Shown here in pieces: positions 11,338 to 19,148 of a stretch of DNA of 64,000 nucleotides (the stretch's first letter is position 1; each line of letters opens with the position of its first letter). The stretch is from the NCBI GenBank assembly GCA_033182465.1, contig CP137319.1:1054001-1118000 (forward strand), read 5' to 3'. The notes under the pieces were generated by a model. The model searched no databases, had not been told where the DNA came from, and saw only the letters and a program-made list of their open reading frames with translations. Source of the stretch: Sanghuangporus weigelae. Lineage: Eukaryota; Basidiomycota; Agaricomycetes; Hymenochaetales; Hymenochaetaceae. The position numbers were made by a program, and so were the translations under genes.

Positions 11338-13823
11338 CCGCGACTTTCCAAGGATTCATGAACGACATTTTTCGAGAAATGATCCATGAAGGCGTCGTTA
11401 TCATTTACCTTGACGACATACTCATCTTCTCAAACACGTTGGAAGAACACCGCGAGCGTACTAGACGAGTCTTTGAGATCCTCCGACAGAACAAACTTTT
11501 CCTGAAGCCACAGAAATGTGAGTTCGAGGTTAGTACAGTCAAATACCTCGGACACATCATTGGAAACGGTGAAGTACGCATGGATCCAAAAAAGACGGTT
11601 GCAGTCCAGGAATGGCCAGTCCCGAAGAACGTTCACGAACTACAGCAATTCCTTGGTCTAGGTAATTGGTTACGCCGTTTTGTCAAGGACTATAGCTCGG
11701 TCGTCAAACCGCTAATGTCACTGACCGGTAAGGTGGATTGGAAGTGGGGAGAGGAGGAACAACGAGCGTTCGAGGAGTTGAAAGATCGATTAAGTAGTCC
11801 CCCGGTGTTGGCAATCCCGAATAATGACGACCCTTTCCGCGTCGAAGCTGACGCATCAGACTATGCAACAGGTGGTGTACTTCTTCAGAAACAAGATGGC
11901 AAATGGAAGGTCATCGCATATCGATCGTCGACATTTTTGGATGCCGAAAGAAATTATGAGATCTACGACAAGGAGATGCTCGCCATCGTTCAAGCACTCA
12001 AGGAGTGGCGACAATACCTTCAAGGAGCTAATGCACCATTTGAGGTCTGGACCGACCACGCAAATCTAACATACTTCAGATCTCCTCAGAAGTTGAATCG
12101 TCGACAAGCACGTTGGAGGCTCGACCTTGCTGAATTCGACTTTTCATTGGTACACAAACCTGGAAAGACGTTAGGAAAAGCCGATCTTCTGTCATGCCGC
12201 GCAGACTACGACAAAGGTGAACATGATAACGAGGGCGTGACATTCATCAAGGAAGAATGGTTGGTCAGGGGCACAGTGGAGACGTCGAGGGACACGCTCA
12301 TAGTAGCGATCAAGAGGGCACAGGAGGAGATGGATGAGAAGGACAGGCCGTCGAACTTGGTGTTCGAAGATGGCCTGTGGAAGAAGGAGGTGACGGCCAA
12401 ACTGTCAGCAACAACGACAAGAAAGTTCAAGAACATCTTCGTACCAACGAGCATCAGAGAGGCCGTAATGAAGGAGTGTCACGACTCGACATTAGCAGGG
12501 CACCCGGGAGCAAACAAAACGGTGGCAATGGTGAGCCAAAGCTTCTGGTGGCCCAACATCTACGTCGACGTCAGAAATTACGTACGTGGATGTGATCGTT
12601 GCCAACGGACAAAAGCCCTCAGAGTAACGAAAGCAAAGGTTTTGCACCCTAACGAGGTGCCGGAGGCGCCATGGCAGATTGTCACTGTCGACCTGATCGG
12701 AGAGCTACCAGAGTCAAACGGATTCAACGCTATATGCGTGGTGGTCGATCGTTTCAGCAAATAGATCCATGCAATCCCTACGACGACGAAGCTAACAGCG
12801 GAGGGTATGGCAAAGATCTATCGAGATCATGTTTTTTGTTTACACGGACTACCTCGAAAGATCATCCACGACCGAGGCGTACAGTTTGATGCGAAAATGA
12901 TGAAGGAACTGTATAAACTCCTCCACATTGAAGGCAACCCGTCAACAGCATATCATCCTCAGACAGACGGACAGACAGAACGTGTCAATCAGGAGCTTGA
13001 ACAGTTCCTACGCTTGTATGTCAACCATAGACAGACGGACTGGGCAGACTGGCTAGCACTAGCAGAGTTTGCATATAACAATCGTGAACATTTGGCAACA
13101 AAGTTGTCCCCCTTCTTCGTCAATACGGGAGTTCATCCGATGGGGTTCACGAATGTCGGAACGTCTTCAGCAAATCTGTCGGCAGAGGAGTTTGCCAAAC
13201 ATGTCAAGGACATACATCAACTCACTCAAACAAACCTGGTCAAGGCCAATGACGACATGAAACGCTTCTACAATCGTCATGCAGGAAAGGTGGTGGAATA
13301 TGGAGCTGGGAATAAGGTCTTCCTCGACGGACGAAATATAAAGACAATACGTCCAACAAAGAAGATGGATGATAAATGGTTCGGTCCTTTTGAAGTCGTC
13401 GAAAAAGTGGGCGCAAGCGCATATAGACTCAAACTACCCCGCACATGGAGACAAGTACACCCCGTCTTCAATGAAGTCTTACTCAAACCAGCCGTCGAAC
13501 CGTCATTTGAGTCCCAAAGGAAACCTCCGCCGCCACCACCCATTATTATCGAAGACGAAGAAGAATATGAGGTACAAGAGATACTCGACTCACGTCTACA
13601 TAGAGGGAAGCTTCAATTCCTCATCAAGTGGGTCGGGTATGGAGAAGCAACATGGCAACCGGAATCAGACATTGGAGATAACGCTAAGGAAGCAGTCAAC
13701 GAATTTTATCGAAAGCATCCTGGGGCTCCAAGGAAGTTGTCAATACCTCGTCAAAGTCTTCGCGCAATGTATAAGCTCACGACATCGGAGGATACAGTGG
13801 TTGGTCGGGACGCCCAACCTTGA
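11338..13823 (+). pseudogene. Gypsy-A Pol, 3' half: RT (C-terminal part), RNase H, integrase, chromodomain
   Basis: The frame opens mid-RT with TFQGFMNDIFRE and the YLDD catalytic box, then RNase H (EADASDYATGG, TDHANLTYF), an HHCC integrase zinc finger (H..H..CDRCQ), the DDE core (DLIGEL; DRGVQFD; AYHPQTDGQTERVNQELEQ), a GPF/Y module (KWFGPFEVVEKVG) and a chromodomain (YEVQEILDSR...IKWVGYGEATWQPESD). An in-frame TAG at 12762-12764 replaces the residue after FSK in the integrase core. The 5' half, joined exactly at a CCGC TSD, is at 31962-34869 on the other strand. It is a chromovirus, inactive as it stands. Confidence 0.92.
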
Positions 13824-13834
13824 AGGGGGGGTGA
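13822..13834 (+). promoter_or_regulatory. Gypsy-A polypurine tract
   Basis: The purine run GAAGGGGGGGTGA directly precedes the 3' LTR. It is the expected plus-strand primer site. Confidence 0.8.
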
Positions 13835-14287
13835 TGTTAGGACTTGAACATTTTCCTTTTCTTTTACTATGTCATCATTCATTTTAGTATTCTTCTTTTA
13901 CATTACTCATCCATTTTTACTAATCCCGTTCACTCCGTCATGGCTTATTCATCCTTACTCATTCACCATGACTAAATCCGTTCCTTCCGACTAAGACGCT
14001 CACTAATCATTCCACTCCTTCATCATGTGATTCCTTATTAGAGTAGACCTTTCACACGTTCAAAGTGTATATAAGTAGCTAGATTGACTCCTTCGTCTCC
14101 TTGTCTTTCTATTCTACTTACCTTCACTACGACATAGGTATCTACTCTTGTATTACTAGTTCACTGAATTCTACTTACCTTCACTACGACATAGCTTGCG
14201 TCTAGCTCGGCAACTCGCGTTTAGCCTGTTGTTTGTTGTTGTGTTGGCCGCCTCGAGATCGACATCAGTTAGTCTCGCCGCCTAACA
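13835..14287 (+). repeat. Gypsy-A 3' LTR
   Basis: 453 bp, with TGTTAGG...CCTAACA inverted ends. A TATATAAG box lies at 14068-14075, and GTCTTTCTATT at 14103-14113 is the candidate self-primer. It is followed by CTTAC (14288-14292), whose partner (GTAAG) flanks the 5' LTR at 49993-49997. It is nearly identical to the 5' LTR in the stretch I compared (one difference). Confidence 0.93.
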
Positions 14288-14292
14288 CTTAC

Positions 14293-14828
14293 ATTAGCTC
14301 AATCTTGTGTGGTCACTGACCAGTCGCATGCTCGCTTGTGGCATCTCGTTTGTCACATGTCGCGTCGCTAGCGCCTCACCATGCGCTTGCTGCCTCACTG
14401 CGTGCTTGCTGCCTCGCACAATGAGCGTGCAATATCATCACAACCTGCGCATTTCTTCATCAATTTATTTTGTTTCTTTTTTACATTTATTATTGGGAAC
14501 TAATCACATACAAGCATGCATAAAATGACAAATAAAAATAAATTAAATACAGAGAAAACATGTTCACTGTTGATTCATCCATCCATCATCTCTCCGTCAG
14601 TCTATTCATTCCAACTGTTTTGATGCCCAATTAAATGAACGAACATACAGCCAAATCAAGCAATCATGCAAACTACAGGCCACAACAAGACAATGTTCAA
14701 GTTGTGAGGAATGTCAGTGTGTTTGTCATACCCGTCCATCGATGGTCGTCCTTTGTCCTTCTTTATCTGGCAGGCAACATGCTCTGCGCGTGTGTACAGT
14801 TATGTGCAGGAGTGTCAGACAATCGTGA
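14293..14828. other. Host intergenic sequence, nothing recognised
   Basis: AT-rich in the middle (14480-14560), with no convincing ORF or splice pattern. Before the inversion it lay between element D1 and gypsy-A. Confidence 0.4.
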
Positions 14829-14946
14829 TGTTGTAGTGGGTGGTGTGTGTCTCTGAAGGCGCTACCAATGTCCGTCCTACTAAGGGTGCTGAATGTATGA
14901 AGAAACCTCCGAAAACAGGATGCCGACACTATCAGACTCTAAATCC
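14829..14946 (-). repeat. LTR-like element D, copy 1 (terminal part)
   Basis: It matches the end of D2 at 34870-34995 (shared CCTACTAAGGGTGCTGAAT and GATGCCGAC). It ends in AATCC, the partner of GGATT at 9108. It belongs with 7430-9112 and was moved by the inversion. Confidence 0.75.
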
Positions 14947-15080
14947 TGTTAGGGAGTAGGCCCGGGGTTACACCGGTTCGATCCTTTTGCCTAAGCAGCG
15001 GTGTGTTGTGCAGAGGTGATCTTATCTACCCACGTCTGGCTGTACCATGCGGTCCCTTACTAGCCTTCTTAGTCGCTGTC
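14947..15080 (-). repeat. Gypsy-B LTR-alpha, terminal part
   Basis: TGTTAGGGAGTAGG is the reverse complement of the LTR 3' end. It is cut at CTGTC (15076-15080), the TSD of full-length gypsy-B copy 1, and resumes at 27389. Confidence 0.92.
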
Positions 15081-15430
15081 TGAAAGGATCCGCTCAAAAT
15101 CTCGCATCAGGATCAACGCGATCAACAGATCTACACGATCAGCTTTCCAAACGCGACCGGTAACCAAGCCAGCTATCAAAGGCCCAAGCAATCGAGCGGC
15201 CTAGGCAACAGTAACCCGTTACCACCCGAGCGCTAGAAGCACCGAAGCGGATACGTAATCCCGCTAACAGCTAACACCGCCGACCGCCTATTACCGCGGA
15301 CTACCACTCTAACGCCGCCGACCAAGCAACCAGAGCGACCTCGATCAAAAGAAGCGATCGAACTTCTTAGAAGTCCAGAAGCACAACTACTAAAGCCTAA
15401 ACGCTAAAAGGCTAAAGGCTAATAAGGTTT

Positions 15431-16072
15431 ATGGAGACCTCACTGGCATTTCAGCACTGTCAAGTCTGTGCACGAGTTTACATGGTCCTTTATGAAGTAT
15501 ACTACTTAGTATGCACGGCAACGGTTGGTACGCGTGACTGTCACATCGAAACCGAGCGACACCTTCAGGATACAATGCATTCCAATCCACCAAGCCCAAT
15601 AGTACCCAAGAAACGAGAGGAACTCACGATCACAACTCGGACCCCTCGAACTGCGAACCCGATAACTTGGAGAATGATTGGATGGTATAGACCGGAGTTG
15701 CACACACCATGTCCAGCATCTACGATACAGGCAAACCTTTATTTACCGAGAGATGCGAACCTGGAAACCAAGCAATTACAACTCCTTATACAACGAAGGA
15801 TATGGCGCTACATTCGAGATATACGATACGAAGGCAAAGCATGGCTAGTCACCAGAACCCAGCAGAACCCACCAGCAGAGCTTATGCAGTTCATGATATG
15901 CCTTGGACCATACTCTACACCGACCCGACACCTTAACACTGACGTGCGAGTTATGCTTACCCTCGCTGGACCTCGAGATGAATTCCGAAGAATCACATAC
16001 CGAGCAGCCTACATCGCTCCAAGAGCAAAGATGCCACTCAATGACGGCAATGACATCGTTATGGAGTACTGA
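15431..16072 (+). CDS. U3-encoded 213-residue protein of gypsy-B (unknown function)
   Basis: A complete ATG-initiated ORF inside the LTR, upstream of the TATA box, so it is in U3. The N-terminus has HCQVC, then a C and DCH within about 25 residues (a possible zinc-binding knot), followed by a basic, arginine-rich region (WRMIGWYRPEL; LLIQRRIWRYIRDIRYEGKAW) with no signal peptide or membrane helix. It is present intact in all four LTRs of the two full-length copies, and nearly intact in LTR-alpha, where my comparison found about 16 synonymous versus 8 amino-acid-changing differences. In the 3' LTR it would be part of the genomic RNA. I do not recognise a family. Confidence 0.65.
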   Translation: METSLAFQHCQVCARVYMVLYEVYYLVCTATVGTRDCHIETERHLQDTMHSNPPSPIVPKKREELTITTRTPRTANPITWRMIGWYRPELHTPCPASTIQANLYLPRDANLETKQLQLLIQRRIWRYIRDIRYEGKAWLVTRTQQNPPAELMQFMICLGPYSTPTRHLNTDVRVMLTLAGPRDEFRRITYRAAYIAPRAKMPLNDGNDIVMEY

Positions 16073-16287
16073 CAGTGGAGCATTCCATATCGGAGCACCA
16101 CCTCTATTGTCTCAGTCAGCAACTCCAAAGAATTCTGTCATAGTGGAGACGACCTTACAAAGATTGGAGCAAAGTGGAGCGAAGCGCAGCAGGATGACAA
16201 AGGAACAGATGTAATGGTGGAGGAAAGTGGAGTAAAGTGGAGACAGGATGAGTAAGAAATAGGACGGAAAATGGAATATCTGGGAGC

Positions 16288-16294
16288 ATAAATA
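16288..16294 (+). promoter_or_regulatory. Gypsy-B LTR TATA box
   Basis: ATAAATA lies 34 nt upstream of the self-primer sequence (16322-16333). No other TATA candidate is as well placed between the U3 ORF and the LTR end. Confidence 0.65.
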
Positions 16295-16321
16295 GTTGTA
16301 GGATTAGGCCCTCATTTCCCC

Positions 16322-16333
16322 ATCTTTCGATCC
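16322..16333 (+). promoter_or_regulatory. Gypsy-B self-primer sequence at the predicted RNA 5' end
   Basis: ATCTTTCGATCC is the exact reverse complement of the 12 bases after the LTR (16595-16606). It sits where transcription from the ATAAATA box should begin, as in the self-primed Tf1/sushi elements. Confidence 0.75.
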
Positions 16334-16590
16334 TCTTAACACACTGGTGTAAAGCTTGCCCTACCGCGAGCTATTACTGTGTGCTTTGTACTATCACGCC
16401 TCTTGGAAATCCCAATCTGCTTTACTATTACCTCGTATCTGAAAACATCCATAACTCGGACCGCGACTAGGAAGGCTAGTAAGGGACCGCGTGGTACAGC
16501 CAGACGTGGGTAGATAAGATCACCTCTGCACAACACACCGCTGCTTAGGCAAAAGGATTGAACCGGTGTAACCCCGGGCCTACTCCCTAA

Positions 16591-16995
16591 CATTGGATCG
16601 AAAGATCACTCGCTAGTTTTACCACCACCTCTCACGGGCAAGGTTCTTGGCTAGTGTTTTATCGAGGCGAGGACCGTCGACCTCAAGTCCCTATCGACGT
16701 CACTAGTTTCGAGACTAGTACCCATATCGAATCCTCAGGACGAGTGCACATCCTGGAGAACGACAAACCCAATTCACTTAAATCACATATCTACTATCAT
16801 AACCCCTACAACGACGAAGTGTACCTAATAGCAAAGGCATCTGGTAGCCCTGCAGTTGGGAGCACGCAAACAACAACCACGAAAGTAGCAGCAGTCCCTT
16901 CCACTATTGCTACATTCGACGAGAAAGGAACTACTTGGTTAACAGCACCAAGGAACAATAACCCTGAAGCATCAGGCGAGAAACGAAGTTCATGA
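16591..16995 (+). CDS. Gypsy-B ORF0, open frame without an AUG
   Basis: The frame is open from 16591 to the TGA at 16993-16995 (about 134 codons) but contains no ATG; the apparent start at 16654 is GTG. The predicted peptide has a normal soluble composition, with a Thr/Ala-rich tail. Its stop overlaps the ORF1 start as ATGA (16992-16995). If translated it needs a spliced-in AUG or non-AUG initiation. The function is unknown, and it could be leader RNA that happens to be open. Confidence 0.35.
   Translation, partial: HWIERSLASFTTTSHGQGSWLVFYRGEDRRPQVPIDVTSFETSTHIESSGRVHILENDKPNSLKSHIYYHNPYNDEVYLIAKASGSPAVGSTQTTTTKVAAVPSTIATFDEKGTTWLTAPRNNNPEASGEKRSS
16595..16606 (+). promoter_or_regulatory. 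Gypsy-B primer-binding site (self-primed type)
   Basis: GGATCGAAAGAT, two bases after the LTR end, pairs perfectly with 16322-16333. I did not recognise a tRNA 3' end match of similar length. Confidence 0.75.
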
Positions 16996-18026
16996 ACCGA
17001 TCAGGAAACGCCAACAACAGAAGTAACGGTCATCGAACGAACGAACGGGCGAACGATAATCAAACGAGGTTCACACCTAGATCCCTCGACGAACGAGTTC
17101 AACACATCACCAACAGACTACGTAGTCTGGAAAGCGATCACGACATACTATACGCGACAACGAACCACAGCATATTGTATCCACCAGTGATCAGAAGGCT
17201 ACAAGAAAGGGTTGAAAGACTGGAAGAACGAACTGCAAACACGGGGCAGTCAAACAGTCTACCAACCGGAGCATACGCGACAGCAGTAGGAGATCGATTC
17301 GAAGCACTAGAAGCAACTACTCGAAGAATTGGAGCACAGGTAGCAGCTCTAGAGAGATATACTCTGGAATTGGATCGAGCAGCAGGGGCACTCAATCAAC
17401 GGGTCATAGACGGGAACGGAGTACTTGACCGAGAGCTCAACGCTATCCGGAACAGGATTACTGCTCAGGAACAACAACTACAAACAATCGAGACGAGAGT
17501 CGGAGAGCTTAACAGGACAGCTCTAGATCAACCAAGGATTGTTCAAGACATCCATAACCTGCGAGAAGCCCTACTCCAACTAGGACAAACAATCGAGTCG
17601 AGTCAACGCACCTACGCAGCTATACTCACATCGGTACAGACAACCGAAACTACCTCAAGGAACATACTCGAACACGCTCAACGAATTCGAGAAGTAGCTC
17701 AGGCAGCACAACGCTGGGAATACTTTCTACCAAGAGAGAGAGCCCAACAGGAACAGAGTTCTGACGAATCAGTGTCCTCAGACGAAGAAGCATCACGAAG
17801 GCCATTCTTACTCAGAACCCCACCTCGAACGGTTATCATCCAAGTACCAACAGTACCTGCAGTACCAGCAAGTGGTTCAGTAGCAACCCAAGCGCCAGAG
17901 AATCCACCACCACCATCCTATTCACCACCAGCAGTGCCCATAAGCACTTACGATCATGTCGACAACCGACCAGAAGGTGCAAGCACTGGAGCAGCAACTA
18001 CAGACTCTTCAGACACAACTCTCTAA
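16992..18026 (+). CDS. Gypsy-B ORF1, coiled-coil protein upstream of Gag (344 residues)
   Basis: The ATG overlaps the ORF0 stop. Residues about 25-240 are a long heptad-rich coiled coil (RRLQERVERLEERT; ERYTLELDRAAGALNQR; RNRITAQEQQLQTIETRV). A serine/acid patch (SSDESVSSDEE) follows, then a proline-rich tail with PPPPSYSPP, which contains a PPxY motif. There is no CCHC or protease. It overlaps Gag by 71 nt in the next frame. The nearest functional analogy is a structural or RNA-binding accessory ORF; no family recognised. Confidence 0.7.
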   Translation: MNRSGNANNRSNGHRTNERANDNQTRFTPRSLDERVQHITNRLRSLESDHDILYATTNHSILYPPVIRRLQERVERLEERTANTGQSNSLPTGAYATAVGDRFEALEATTRRIGAQVAALERYTLELDRAAGALNQRVIDGNGVLDRELNAIRNRITAQEQQLQTIETRVGELNRTALDQPRIVQDIHNLREALLQLGQTIESSQRTYAAILTSVQTTETTSRNILEHAQRIREVAQAAQRWEYFLPRERAQQEQSSDESVSSDEEASRRPFLLRTPPRTVIIQVPTVPAVPASGSVATQAPENPPPPSYSPPAVPISTYDHVDNRPEGASTGAATTDSSDTTL

Positions 18027-19044
18027 ACACAGCATCAAGCTTCCGAAGTACTATGGCAAGCGAAGCGAAGATATTGATCTGTGGATTAGTCGATGTATCT
18101 CGAAGCTGGCACAGCATGGAGTCAAGGATGAGGAGGAGATCGCAAAGAGCCTATTTGCGGCACTAGAAGGCGACAGCTACGATTGGTTTGCAGAGAAGAA
18201 TACCCTAACATCATTCGATGCCAATGGGAAACTGAAACCAGTACCTGCGATTATCGCTGCAACAAATGGAATGTTCGCATCACTCAAGGACATGCTGAAC
18301 TGGATGAGGATCCGAGCAGGACATCCGATCATTGGAGAACAGGAAGCCCTATTCCAACTACTATGCATCCAGCAGAAAGGAGCAAGCATTAGGGCGTACA
18401 ACGACGAATTCCGACGACTCAAAGCACGAGCACCAGACACGATGGATAAGCAGATGCTCAAGTACATCTATGTCAAAGGACTAGACATGTGGGTCAAACG
18501 ACGAGTCGAATCTGTACAACCCGACGCTTTCGAGAAGAACGACCTCGATGCATGGATGGAATGGACAAGCAACCTAGCAAACTCTGATGCCAGGCAAAGG
18601 CTCATGGGTAGTCAAACATACACCCCGAGATTCAAATCGAACGGACAGTCATCTTTCCGACCACCAGTACAAACAACGAAACGAGATCCAGACGCCATGG
18701 ATGTAGATGCACTCCGAGGCTTGCCGAAGAAGGGAGGCAAATGCTACAACTGTGAAAAGTCAGGACATTACGCAAAGGATTGCAAGGCACCAAGGAAGCA
18801 AAAGGGTTCTTCCTCTAAGCGGCCGAAGAAGACTAATGGTGTAAAACGGAGGACGATGACAACACGAACAATCGATTTCAAGGAAACATGTCCCGATCCA
18901 CACTGCCGAAGGCCAGTCCACTACGACCATGTAGCATGGGCTAAAGGCGATGAATCAGCAGGATGGACTTGCAAGCATGACGAAGAATACCGAAACAACA
19001 TTCGCAAATCCCTAGCAAGTAAAGAGCAACAGGGAAAAGATTAA
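17956..19044 (+). CDS. gag: Gypsy-B Gag (362 residues)
   Basis: A capsid-like retrotransposon Gag region (KLPKYYGKRSEDIDLWISRC; LNWMRIRAGHP; EFRRLKARAPD) is followed by a CCHC zinc knuckle (CYNCEKSGHYAKDC). A second cysteine/histidine cluster (CPDPHCRRPVHYDH...WTCKH) is an uncommon C-terminal addition. It starts at an ATG in the +1 frame inside ORF1 and ends TAA at 19042-19044, six bases after a GGGAAAA slippery heptamer leading into Pol. Confidence 0.9.
   Translation: MSTTDQKVQALEQQLQTLQTQLSKHSIKLPKYYGKRSEDIDLWISRCISKLAQHGVKDEEEIAKSLFAALEGDSYDWFAEKNTLTSFDANGKLKPVPAIIAATNGMFASLKDMLNWMRIRAGHPIIGEQEALFQLLCIQQKGASIRAYNDEFRRLKARAPDTMDKQMLKYIYVKGLDMWVKRRVESVQPDAFEKNDLDAWMEWTSNLANSDARQRLMGSQTYTPRFKSNGQSSFRPPVQTTKRDPDAMDVDALRGLPKKGGKCYNCEKSGHYAKDCKAPRKQKGSSSKRPKKTNGVKRRTMTTRTIDFKETCPDPHCRRPVHYDHVAWAKGDESAGWTCKHDEEYRNNIRKSLASKEQQGKD
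19032..19038 (+). promoter_or_regulatory. Candidate -1 ribosomal frameshift site (Gag to Pol), gypsy-B copy 1
   Basis: GGGAAAA is read G GGA AAA in the Gag frame. Slipping back one base enters the frame that is open from about 19021 through Pol to 23627. The Gag stop follows after one codon. The heptamer fits the X XXY YYZ rule. Confidence 0.75.
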
Positions 19045-19148
19045 GACCTCCATCGAACGAGACTGCGCGATGTGAGTGTGACAAGGGTGACGAGAAAGGT
19101 TTCAACAACCAGTGTTTCAAACCTCCTGGGTTCAACCCCAGTGAAGCG

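Larger units (their letters stand above)
15081..16592 (+). repeat. Gypsy-B copy 1, 5' LTR
   Basis: 1512 bp, TG...CA ends. The U3 carries a 213-codon ORF (15431-16072), followed by an ATAAATA box at 16288-16294, which puts the predicted transcript start near 16320. R-U5 is then about 270 bp. Confidence 0.95.
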
